This document shows, in pieces, positions 53,855-62,341 of a DNA stretch of 64,000 bases. Below the pieces are notes generated by a model. That model searched no databases and was not told where the DNA came from. It was given only the letters and a program-made list of their open reading frames with translations. Both the position numbers and the translations under genes were made by a program. This DNA comes from Maribacter polysaccharolyticus (GTDB lineage Bacteria > Bacteroidota > Bacteroidia > Flavobacteriales > Flavobacteriaceae): contig NZ_JARBUY010000003.1 of the NCBI RefSeq assembly GCF_028882255.1, positions 643,018 through 707,017 of the forward strand. Direction: 5' to 3'. Numbering within the stretch: the first letter of the stretch is position 1; every line of letters begins with the position of its first letter.

Positions 53855-55312
53855 ATGACAACATTGAAAAAAAATAAATTGGTTTTTTTATTCGTATTTA
53901 CGTTGCCATTTTTCCAGAATGTGGTTTATGGCCAAAACGTTTTTCATACGTACGCTATAAACGACAACGAGTATTCGATAAAAGACAGTTTTTCCATTAC
54001 CATTGAAAGCTCTTATCAATTATATTTAGCCTTGGAGGATTACACTGATGGGGCTTACCTTAGTCTTTCTCAAATGACCAATGGGTATAAGGTTGATTTA
54101 GTGGGTCAGGATGCGAATAAGGGCCATCCTATTAATATAATTGGAGCCATTAAAGATGAAAAAGGAAAGGTTGTTTCTACTTATAAAAAGAAATTTACAG
54201 TACAGCAAAAAATGCCAAGGAATTCCACTGCAAAATGGATGTCTGGAGCTTGGAGCGTGCGATTTCCGGTGTCTGGAGGTGCTGAATTAGACAGCTTGGT
54301 AGCAAAAGGAGCTAACTATAATGTTGGAATTTCACAAATAGATAGCCTTAAAACCATTGGTTATGTAATTACGAATTTCACAATGAATGCACGTGGTTGT
54401 TACTTTACGTTAAGGGATAATCCTTATATCGATATCGCCAAAGAAATTCATCCTGGTTTAGTTCCCTCCAAAGCTAACGAGCAAATTATTCTCGATATTA
54501 TAACGGCTTTTAAAAATAGAGGGTTGAAAGTGATTTTATATTTAGCAGGGGATGGCCCTGCAACTAGAGTGTTTAGAGATCGATATCCAAAATATGCTGC
54601 TGCATGGGCAAATTATTACCTTACGAAACACGGAGGAGACGAAGGTGCTGCTTGGAGATTACTTTGTAAAGGCTTTGCGGAACGTTTTAAAGGTTTGGTT
54701 GATGGTTATTGGGTAGATCATGCAAAGTACCTTCCCGGTGAAATAACCGATTTTGTTGATATGCTGAAGGATGTGGATCCAAGGTTGGCAATAACAGTTA
54801 ACGACGGAAAAAATTATTTTCCAAATACCATCGTTGGTTCAGACGGTAAAGGAGCTGCGAATTACAAGGTAATTGATTTGTTGCCTACAGGAACACATAG
54901 TGATTTTACCACGGGACATCCAACTCCTTTGGTAACCGGGGCACCTCCAAATTCGTGGGCATACGAAGAATTTACGTTTAGGTCAATTGAAAATCGGCCT
55001 TGGGCGGAATTAGAAAATAAGTTCATGCTAAAGCATTGGTGGAGTCCTATGCGACAAGCCTGGAATGGTCAGAATTCACCATTGTTATTTGATGTGGAAC
55101 AAGCCTATCGTTTTGTAAGAACCGTAACTGGTGCGGGTGGTGCATTCAGTTGGGCAAATACAATTACCTCGGGAAGGATTCCCCAAGAAGAGTTTCAAAT
55201 ATTCAAGGCAATAGATGAACGGATGCAGCAGTCTCCCAAACCTAATTATCTGCCTTATAAAAGACCAAAAGGAGCATATTTAAAAGAGGCTGAAAAAAAA
55301 GAAGCTGAGTAG
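53855..55312 (+). CDS. Unclassified secreted TIM-barrel protein, GH29-like
   Basis: The 485-residue protein has a signal peptide (LVFLFVFTLPFFQNVVYGQ) and an N-terminal beta domain (about 25-125). A barrel-like region follows, with GYVITNFTMNARG, a helix RGLKVILYLAGDG, and GLVDGYWVDHAKYLPGE, which resembles the GH29/GH107 nucleophile strand (Asp in WVDH). KHWWSPMRQAWNG and AGGAFSWANTITSGR come near the end. I cannot place it in a named family. Its setting between a GH29 and a sulfatase suggests a glycosidase on a fucose- or galactose-containing sulfated glycan. Confidence 0.5.
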   Translation: MTTLKKNKLVFLFVFTLPFFQNVVYGQNVFHTYAINDNEYSIKDSFSITIESSYQLYLALEDYTDGAYLSLSQMTNGYKVDLVGQDANKGHPINIIGAIKDEKGKVVSTYKKKFTVQQKMPRNSTAKWMSGAWSVRFPVSGGAELDSLVAKGANYNVGISQIDSLKTIGYVITNFTMNARGCYFTLRDNPYIDIAKEIHPGLVPSKANEQIILDIITAFKNRGLKVILYLAGDGPATRVFRDRYPKYAAAWANYYLTKHGGDEGAAWRLLCKGFAERFKGLVDGYWVDHAKYLPGEITDFVDMLKDVDPRLAITVNDGKNYFPNTIVGSDGKGAANYKVIDLLPTGTHSDFTTGHPTPLVTGAPPNSWAYEEFTFRSIENRPWAELENKFMLKHWWSPMRQAWNGQNSPLLFDVEQAYRFVRTVTGAGGAFSWANTITSGRIPQEEFQIFKAIDERMQQSPKPNYLPYKRPKGAYLKEAEKKEAE

Positions 55313-55347
55313 TAAAATATTGAATTGGATAAGTATAAAATATTATA

Positions 55348-56784
55348 ATGATTACAAAATATAGTATAATGGGAATTTTTAAATTAATTACTGTTTGTTT
55401 AATTGTCGTTACATCTTTTTATGGGTGCAAAGAAGAAACTAAAACGGAAAAAGAAAGTGTAAATACCATTTCAAAAAAACAGCCCAACATCATTTTTATT
55501 TTTGCCGATGATTGGGGTTACGGCGATTTGGGAATCCACGGTAGTACGTTCTGCAAGACCCCTAATTTGGATAAAATGGCTTCCGAAGGAATCGATTTTC
55601 AAAATTTTTCGGTTGTAAATCCCGTTTGTTCCCCTAGTAGGGTTGGGGTGGTCACGGGCCAATTTCCTGCACGGCAAAGTGTACACGGCCATTTTGCTTC
55701 CGTAGCATCGCATGCCAAACGGAATATGCCGGACTGGTTGGATCCCAAAGCACCGATGTTGCCCCGTATGCTGAAGAAAGCGGGTTATGCCACGGCCCAT
55801 TTTGGAAAGTGGCACCTTACCAATACACATGTGGAAGATGCGCCATCCCCCTTGGAATATGGCTATGATGAATATGGAGCATTCAATTTAGCAGGCAGAT
55901 TGCACCAAATGCAAGCGGATTCCACTTTGTATAAAACGATAGATTTCGTAAAACGACATAAGGATAAGCCTTTTTTCATTAATGCCTGGGTTCATGCAAC
56001 ACATACACCGCATTATCCAAAAGAGGAATATATGCAGCAATTTGCCCATTTGGATGAACAACAACAGGTCTATGCCGCTGTGGTCTCCGAATATGATGCG
56101 CGCATAGGGGATTTGTTCGCTACTTTAAAGGAACTTGGTTTGGATGACAATACGTTAGTGGTATTTTCTTCGGATAACGGTCCGGAAATATCGGGTAGCC
56201 ATAAGAAAATTGACGATAATTCCACGGGGCCGGGCTTGGGGGAGTATTATTCCGTTGGTGAAGCGAATGAACTTAGTGGGCGTAAACGCTCTTTGTTCGC
56301 AGGTGGGGTACGCATTCCCTTTATCGTTAGATGGCCAGGTAATGTACCGGAAGGAAAGGTGGATAAAACTACCGAAATGGCAGCTGTGGATTTGTTGCCA
56401 ACATTTTTGGAATTGGCAGGGGCAACTTACCCTGAGGGTTATGTGCCCGACGGGGAAAGTATCGTAGCGGCCATAAAGGGAGAAGCTTATAAACGGGAAA
56501 AACCTATTTATTGGGATTGGCGTTTTTCCAATGACCGCCCTTATTTTTGGCCAAGTGCCGCAATACAGGAAAATAATTGGAAACTGCTGACCAACAAAAA
56601 AATGAACCGTACGGAATTGTACGATATCAGTACGGATTGGGGGGAACAAAAAGACGTGTCTGCCGATAATCCCGGGAAAGTAAAGGCTTTAGGTGAGAAA
56701 CTCGAAATGTTTCAAAAGACTTTACCCGAAGCTCCACCTGCCAACACCTTTTCCAAAGAAAGAAAAACCCTTGAATTGGAATAG
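55348..56784 (+). CDS. S1 family sulfatase lipoprotein
   Basis: The 478-residue protein has the lipobox SFYGC (Cys27) and the sulfatase start NIIFIFADDWGYGDLG, with metal Asp pair and Gly turn. The formylglycine site is CSPSR (Cys94). Other sulfatase elements are HFGKWHL, VFSSDNGPE and AGGVRIPFIVRWPGN. Cys needs conversion to formylglycine by a maturation enzyme not encoded here. It removes sulfate esters from the glycan in the periplasm. It lies 35 bp after the unclassified barrel gene. Confidence 0.95.
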   Translation: MITKYSIMGIFKLITVCLIVVTSFYGCKEETKTEKESVNTISKKQPNIIFIFADDWGYGDLGIHGSTFCKTPNLDKMASEGIDFQNFSVVNPVCSPSRVGVVTGQFPARQSVHGHFASVASHAKRNMPDWLDPKAPMLPRMLKKAGYATAHFGKWHLTNTHVEDAPSPLEYGYDEYGAFNLAGRLHQMQADSTLYKTIDFVKRHKDKPFFINAWVHATHTPHYPKEEYMQQFAHLDEQQQVYAAVVSEYDARIGDLFATLKELGLDDNTLVVFSSDNGPEISGSHKKIDDNSTGPGLGEYYSVGEANELSGRKRSLFAGGVRIPFIVRWPGNVPEGKVDKTTEMAAVDLLPTFLELAGATYPEGYVPDGESIVAAIKGEAYKREKPIYWDWRFSNDRPYFWPSAAIQENNWKLLTNKKMNRTELYDISTDWGEQKDVSADNPGKVKALGEKLEMFQKTLPEAPPANTFSKERKTLELE

Positions 56785-56882
56785 CGTATTGGTAACGACA
56801 TGGTTTTTGTTTTAGGTTTTTCTGGTCTTGTTTTCAATGTTGATTACGGTGTGAAAAGTAGGTGGATCAAACTAAAAAATCG

Positions 56883-56920
56883 ACTAGTACCTACTAGTTG
56901 TTTTTTATTTTTTATATTTG
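56883..56920 (+). promoter_or_regulatory. GntR-type operator and -7 box upstream of the GH97 operon
   Basis: ACTAGTACCTACTAGT (56883-56898) is the exact reverse complement of the dyad at 41958-41973. A perfect -7 box TATATTTG (56913-56920) follows 14 bp later, so the operator overlaps the -33 region and would act as a repressor site. The leader to the GH97 ATG is about 220 bp and contains a sulfatase remnant. Confidence 0.8.
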
Positions 56921-57032
56921 GTATAGCAATGTAAATGGGGTGCGATTATTGGCTAACGACAGGGTGTTTGTTATAAAACTTAAGAAGCAATAACCATTTG
57001 ATATGTAATAGCTTATTTGTACATGCGAAATA

Positions 57033-57130
57033 GAGGTGCATCCAGATATTGAAAAGGACTTCACGCTTATGTCATTGAATTTGAAAAAGAACTTGAAAAA
57101 AATAACCGCCCACCGGCTTTTGTAAGAAAT
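57033..57130 (+). pseudogene. C-terminal remnant of a sulfatase, frameshifted
   Basis: One frame reads EVHPDIEK (57033-57056). The next frame continues HAYVIEFEKELEKNNRPPAFVRN (from 57062). Joined, this resembles a sulfatase C-terminal tail; the intact sulfatase at 60938 ends FEEDIKKNNRPAGYLEIP. A frameshift, no start and no catalytic part show that it is a relic lying in the leader of the GH97 operon. Confidence 0.55.
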
Positions 57131-57146
57131 GTAAACCATTATCAAA

Positions 57147-59051
57147 ATGAAAAAAATCGTATTTACCATTGGTCTTGCACTCATTTTATTTAATTGCACA
57201 AAACCCAAACAGTTATCGATTACATCCCCCGATGGCCTAATTGAAGTTGTATTGGATCAAACGGATAAGGGTTTGGGCTACAACCTTTATGATGGTGGCA
57301 AAGACATCATTTTAAATTCAGGGATCTCCATTTTACCCGACTTGCAGGTAGAAGTTGTGGATGCTGAAATCAATGAAGTGCGTAATACATGGAATCCCGT
57401 TTGGGGGCAGTTCAGTGAAATTGAAGACCATTACAAAGAGTTGGAAGTATCGCTGAATTACGAAGGTGTCCCTGTTACACTTTTGGTAAGAGCCTATAAT
57501 GATGGTGTTGCTTTTCGTTTTAAGGCCGATGAAATTCCAGCAGGGGCCAAGCCTTCTTTTTTTATCGAATACGGTTTGCCCGATACCAGTAACCTATATT
57601 CACCGGCGGGAGAAGGGCAGCCCTTTGGGCCTGTGGCTGTGACCGACTTGGGGAAAATCCAACCCAATGGTAAAAAACAAAAAATAAAAATGCCCTTGGT
57701 CGTAGCGCATCAAGAAAGTAAATTTTTATCGCTTTTGGAATCGGATTTGATCAGTGCGCCGGGTTTTGATCTCATAAACTTCAATTATGATGACCAAAGA
57801 AAAAAACTGGTTTCCATAAACGGGTTTGAGTCCGATGAGAGGAGCTTAACAACACCTTGGCGGGTAATTCTTTTGGAAGACCGAATGGGTGATTTACTTA
57901 CCAATACGGTGCCACTGAATGTGGCGGCCCCTAATCAAATTGAAAACACATCATGGATTAAACCGGGGAAAACCCTTTGGGATTGGAGGGTTCATGGTTT
58001 CCAAGCCAAGGACGGATTTACGTATGGGATCGATAACGAAAGTTATTTCCGATTTATCGATTTTGCATCACAAAACGGGATTGAATATTTCCTTATTGAC
58101 GATGCCTGGTACACCCATGTGGAACCAGGGGAAATAACAATGTCCGATAAATTGGATTTGGATAAAGTAGCGGCCTATGCCAAAGAAAAAGGGGTATCCC
58201 TAATTCTGTACTATGACAGGCGACAAGGGAATTATGGTGATGATGCCTTGTTCCCGTATTACAAATCCCTTGGGGTCAAAGGTATCAAATACGGTTTTAT
58301 GGGGGCCAACGTGCCCTTTACCAGAGACGCCATTCGTATGAGTGCCGAAAGTAATTTGTTGATTGATTTTCACGATGGACCCGTGCCGTTCACCGGAGTA
58401 ACGAGAACCTACCCCAATGCCATTACAAAGGAATTTTGTCATGCACAGCAAGATTCCAGACGGGCTTTCACCCCTAAAACCTTTATAAGGATGGCATTGA
58501 TCAACGCGATTCAAGGCCCCTTGGATATGAACAATGGGGTTTTCGATATTACAAGCGTAAATGCGGGCAAAAGGGAAAAAGGACCTAAAAAACTGAATTC
58601 ATTACGTACAACGGTCACTGCGGAAGCCGCCAGAACCCTTATCGTATTCAGCGGATTGGTGTGTATCCCTGATGCACCCGAAGCTTATGCCGAAAAACAG
58701 GATTTGTTTGAATTCATTAAAGAAATGCCCGTAGGAAAATGGGATGAGACAAAAATATTGCACGCCAAAATGGATGGGTATATTTCCACGGCAAGACGGC
58801 ATGGAGAGGAGTGGTTTATCGGTTCGGTGCACAACGAAGGGGGTACGCTTGATATTACATTGGACTTTTTGAATGATGACCAAGAATATACCATTACCTT
58901 TTATGAAGATACCCAAGAAACCGACAGCCGTACGAATCCGGAAGCTTATCAAGTACGAACCGCAACCGTAATGAAGGGTGCTGTTGTACAGGCCAAGATG
59001 GTTCCCGGTGGTGGCCATTGCATGTGGATAAGACCGGAATCGAAGAAATAA
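57147..59051 (+). CDS. GH97 family glycosidase with substituted nucleophile region
   Basis: The 634-residue protein has a lipoprotein signal (LALILFNC). GH97 domains follow: an N-terminal beta-sandwich (SPDGLIEVVLDQ), a TIM barrel (KTLWDWRVHGF, FLIDDAWY) and a C-terminal beta domain. The strand where retaining GH97 alpha-galactosidases carry the nucleophile in a VDFMD-like motif reads IKYGFMGAN (Tyr382-Gly383), so that Asp is absent. Nearby family residues LIDFHDGPVPFTGVTRTYPN are present. It opens a GntR-controlled operon. It could be an altered-mechanism enzyme or a binding protein. Confidence 0.85.
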   Translation: MKKIVFTIGLALILFNCTKPKQLSITSPDGLIEVVLDQTDKGLGYNLYDGGKDIILNSGISILPDLQVEVVDAEINEVRNTWNPVWGQFSEIEDHYKELEVSLNYEGVPVTLLVRAYNDGVAFRFKADEIPAGAKPSFFIEYGLPDTSNLYSPAGEGQPFGPVAVTDLGKIQPNGKKQKIKMPLVVAHQESKFLSLLESDLISAPGFDLINFNYDDQRKKLVSINGFESDERSLTTPWRVILLEDRMGDLLTNTVPLNVAAPNQIENTSWIKPGKTLWDWRVHGFQAKDGFTYGIDNESYFRFIDFASQNGIEYFLIDDAWYTHVEPGEITMSDKLDLDKVAAYAKEKGVSLILYYDRRQGNYGDDALFPYYKSLGVKGIKYGFMGANVPFTRDAIRMSAESNLLIDFHDGPVPFTGVTRTYPNAITKEFCHAQQDSRRAFTPKTFIRMALINAIQGPLDMNNGVFDITSVNAGKREKGPKKLNSLRTTVTAEAARTLIVFSGLVCIPDAPEAYAEKQDLFEFIKEMPVGKWDETKILHAKMDGYISTARRHGEEWFIGSVHNEGGTLDITLDFLNDDQEYTITFYEDTQETDSRTNPEAYQVRTATVMKGAVVQAKMVPGGGHCMWIRPESKK

Positions 59052-59059
59052 GATCGCCC

Positions 59060-60676
59060 ATGAAAAGACCAATATATTTCCTGGCGCTGATGACCCTTTT
59101 ATCGGCATCATGCAAAAATGAAGATCATCTTTCAGATTCCAATAAACCCAACATCCTTTTTATCGTGGTAGATGATTTGGGGTATGCCGATTTAAGTGTT
59201 ATGGGCAGCGAATATTATGAAACCCCGAATATCGATGCTGTGGCAAAATCGGGGAATGTTTTCACCAATGGCTATGCTACGTGTTCTGTTTGTAGCCCTT
59301 CGCGAGCAAGTTTGTTGAACGGGCAGTTTACGGCAAGGCACGGGATTACGCAGTTTGTTGGTGCGCCATCGGGATCGGAGTGGAAAAAAAAGAACCGATA
59401 CACAAAGCTTTTACCGCCCGAGTACAAGCATCATTTGGATCACGATGATGTGACTTTGCCTGAAGTATTGAAAGAGAACGGATACCGAACCTTTTTTGCG
59501 GGAAAATGGCATTTAGGAGGCGCAGCGGATCACTCCTTACCGACCGATCACGGATTCGATATCAATCAAGGGGGGTATGAAAAAGGTGGGCCTTACAGCG
59601 GAGGTTATTTCTCTCCCTTCAACAATCCGCAAATGGAAGACCATGAGGAAGAAAAAGGAATGTCGCTTTCCATGAAATTGGCCAAAGAAACTTCAGGATT
59701 CATTGAGAAAAACAAAGACACCACATTTTTGGCATACCTCTCTTTTTATGCGGTACATGCCCCTATACAGACCACCAAAGACAAATGGAAAAGGTACAGG
59801 GACAAAGCCGAACAAATGGGCATTGCAGAAAATGGCTTTGAAATGGAACGTATTTTACCTGCCCGAAAATACCAAGATAACCCAGTGTATGCCGGCTTGA
59901 TCGAACAAGTGGATGAGGCTGTTGGAAGTGTTCTTAAGACTTTGAAAGATAATGGTTTGGATAAAAATACCATCGTGGTGTTCACTTCGGATAACGGAGG
60001 GGTTACTTCCGGTGACAACTTCTCGACCGATCAATTGATGTTAAGGGGAGGAAAAGGGTACCAATGGGAAGGTGGTATACGGGTGCCTTATTTTATTTAT
60101 GTACCATGGTTAAAGCAAAATGGGGGTATGATAGAAACCCCGGTTTCCGGCGCCGATCTGTACCCGACATTGTTAGACTTGGCGAATATCCCTTTAAAAC
60201 CCGAAGCACATGCCGATGGCATTAGTTTAAAGCCACTTTTAAATGGGGAAGAAATTGATGATAGACCACTTTTTTGGCATTATCCGCATTACGGAAATCA
60301 AGGGGGGGAGCCGGTTTCCATTATTAGAAAGGACAATTGGAAACTGATTCATTACTGGGAAGACGATCACAATGAATTGTATGATTTAAATACAGATCTA
60401 AAAGAGGGTAACGATTTGTCTGGGAAAAACAAAGCGATAGCGGAAACCTTATACACACAATTAATGGATTGGTTGGAATCCATGAATACCCAATATGCAA
60501 AGGAAGACCCCGAATGGGATGAAGCTGCCCGTATTAAAAGACTGGAAAGCCATAAAACGAAACTCATGCCACGCTTGGAAAAGCAAAGAAGGGAAATGTT
60601 GAGCCCCGATTGGCAGCCCAATGACGATTGGTGGGGAAGTGAAGTCAACGAAATAAACCAAACTCAAAATCAATGA
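59060..60676 (+). CDS. S1 family sulfatase lipoprotein
   Basis: I use ATG 59060 (MKRPIYFLALMTLLSASC, lipobox Cys18), 8 bp after GH97. The 538-residue protein has NILFIVVDDLGYADLS, the formylglycine motif CSPSR (Cys78), FFAGKWHLGG, VVFTSDNGGV and EGGIRVPYFIYVPW. Its long C-terminal extension (MNTQYAKEDPEWDE onward) is typical of arylsulfatase-A-like PUL enzymes. Its TGA overlaps the start of the GH116 fragment (ATGA). It acts on sulfated sugar units of the target polymer. Confidence 0.95.
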   Translation: MKRPIYFLALMTLLSASCKNEDHLSDSNKPNILFIVVDDLGYADLSVMGSEYYETPNIDAVAKSGNVFTNGYATCSVCSPSRASLLNGQFTARHGITQFVGAPSGSEWKKKNRYTKLLPPEYKHHLDHDDVTLPEVLKENGYRTFFAGKWHLGGAADHSLPTDHGFDINQGGYEKGGPYSGGYFSPFNNPQMEDHEEEKGMSLSMKLAKETSGFIEKNKDTTFLAYLSFYAVHAPIQTTKDKWKRYRDKAEQMGIAENGFEMERILPARKYQDNPVYAGLIEQVDEAVGSVLKTLKDNGLDKNTIVVFTSDNGGVTSGDNFSTDQLMLRGGKGYQWEGGIRVPYFIYVPWLKQNGGMIETPVSGADLYPTLLDLANIPLKPEAHADGISLKPLLNGEEIDDRPLFWHYPHYGNQGGEPVSIIRKDNWKLIHYWEDDHNELYDLNTDLKEGNDLSGKNKAIAETLYTQLMDWLESMNTQYAKEDPEWDEAARIKRLESHKTKLMPRLEKQRREMLSPDWQPNDDWWGSEVNEINQTQNQ

Positions 60677-60933
60677 AGGCCAAAACTATTTTTATAGTAC
60701 TTGTGGTAACCTTGTTTGTTTTGGGTGTTAAAGCACAACAGAAATGGCCCATATTAAAATCCTACGACCAAAATCACTTTCAACGCATAGCCATGCCTGT
60801 TGGCGGTTTGGGCACTGGAACGGTTTCTTTAAAAGGGAATGGTGCCAAACTGGATTGGGAGATTATGAACCGCCCCGCGAAAGGGTTTAACCCTTGGTTG
60901 TTCAAAGGAGTACCAATGATTACTAAAATTTAA
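60673..60933 (+). pseudogene. Truncated GH116 paralog (N-terminal 86 residues)
   Basis: The 86-residue product has a signal peptide and then the GH116 N-terminus (WPILKSYDQNHFQRIAMPVGGLGTGTVSL, DWEIMNRPAKGFNPWLF), closely matching the start of the GH116 gene at 62342. It then ends with GVPMITKI and a stop 4 bp before the next sulfatase. The rest of the roughly 800-residue enzyme is missing. It is a deletion relic, although it could still be translated as a small secreted peptide. Confidence 0.85.
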
Positions 60934-60937
60934 ACGT

Positions 60938-62323
60938 GTGAAAAATCTTGTTTGGCTATTTTTTGTATTCGGGTTTAGTGCTTGTCATTCCCAAGCGGTA
61001 TCCGGGCCAGGGAAGCCCAATTTGATCATCATCTTTACCGACGATCAAGGCTATGGAGACCTGAGCTGTTTTGGTGGTACGCATGTAAAAACACCCAGAA
61101 TCGACCAAATGGCATCCGAAGGCATGCGATTGACCAGCTTTTACGTGGCGGCACCGATTTGTACGCCATCAAGAGCTGCGTTAATGACCGGATCTTATCC
61201 CTCACGTATCGGCATGGCCGAAAGGGTGTTGCTTGCAGCCGATAAAAAAGGCCTTAACCCGGAAGAAATTACCATTGCAGAGGTACTGCAAGCGGTAGGG
61301 TACAAGACCGGGATGTTCGGGAAATGGCATTTGGGGGATCAACCTGAATTCTTACCTACCCGCCAAGGATTCGATGAGTTTTTTGGGATTCCCTATAGTC
61401 ATGATATCCAACCCCTTCATCCCAATAACAAAAAGTTTGATTTCCCACCCTTACCCTTGATGGAGAATGCAGAAGTAGTTGCATTAAATCCTAATATCGG
61501 CGTACTGACCGAACAAATCACTGAGCGGTCCATTCGTTTTATTGAAAAAAATAGGGGCGCCCCTTTCTTTTTGTATATCCCCCATCCCATGCCGCATAGG
61601 CCTATTGCCGTATCAGCGTCTTTTGAAAAGGAGATCCCAGATTCTTTAAGAGTTTTTCCCAACGGTGAAAAAGGGTATTTCAATTATCGTGTACGTGATC
61701 AATGGTATCCTTATGCCATTAGTGAAATAGATTGGTCTGTAGGTCAAATTCTAGATGCTTTGAAAAAGAACGGTATCGATGATAAGACCATAGTGATTTT
61801 CACTTCCGATAATGGCCCTATGGTGGGAAGCGCCCATCCTTTAAGGGGCAAAAAAGGGAGTACCTATGAAGGGGGGATGCGCATGCCTACCGTAGTGCGT
61901 TGGCCTGGAAAAATCCCTGCTGGCCAAGTAAACGATGAGCTTATGACGGCCATGGACCTGTTCCCCACCTTTGCGAAGTTGGCAGGGGCAGCACTCCCGG
62001 CAGACCGGATACTTGATGGAAAGGATATTATGTCAGTATTGAGCGGTAATAGCAAAAGTCCGCACCAGGCATTTTTTTATCATAAGGGAAATACTATGGC
62101 GGCGGTAAGATCGGGTACATGGAAGCTGCATGTTGAGGGAGATAAACCAGTTGCACTGTACGATTTAGAAAATGATATTTCGGAATCCATAAATGTTTTG
62201 GAAGGGAATCGACCGATTGCCGATCAATTACTGGGTTGTATCACAGATTTTGAAGAAGACATTAAAAAAAATAACCGTCCGGCTGGATATCTTGAAATCC
62301 CTAAGGCACTCACTAAAAATTAA
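60938..62323 (+). CDS. S1 family sulfatase lipoprotein, GTG start
   Basis: The 461-residue protein begins with GTG at 60938 (read as MKNLVWLFFVFGFSAC, lipobox Cys16). No ATG upstream gives a signal peptide. Motifs are NLIIIFTDDQGYGDLS, the formylglycine site CTPSR (Cys75), MFGKWHLGD, VIFTSDNGPM and EGGMRMPTVVRWPGK. It starts 4 bp after the GH116 fragment stop, suggesting fusion by deletion of intervening DNA. It is a third intact sulfatase with a different motif class, likely acting on another sulfation position. Confidence 0.93.
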   Translation: MKNLVWLFFVFGFSACHSQAVSGPGKPNLIIIFTDDQGYGDLSCFGGTHVKTPRIDQMASEGMRLTSFYVAAPICTPSRAALMTGSYPSRIGMAERVLLAADKKGLNPEEITIAEVLQAVGYKTGMFGKWHLGDQPEFLPTRQGFDEFFGIPYSHDIQPLHPNNKKFDFPPLPLMENAEVVALNPNIGVLTEQITERSIRFIEKNRGAPFFLYIPHPMPHRPIAVSASFEKEIPDSLRVFPNGEKGYFNYRVRDQWYPYAISEIDWSVGQILDALKKNGIDDKTIVIFTSDNGPMVGSAHPLRGKKGSTYEGGMRMPTVVRWPGKIPAGQVNDELMTAMDLFPTFAKLAGAALPADRILDGKDIMSVLSGNSKSPHQAFFYHKGNTMAAVRSGTWKLHVEGDKPVALYDLENDISESINVLEGNRPIADQLLGCITDFEEDIKKNNRPAGYLEIPKALTKN

Positions 62324-62341
62324 GCTGAATAAAACAGCATC

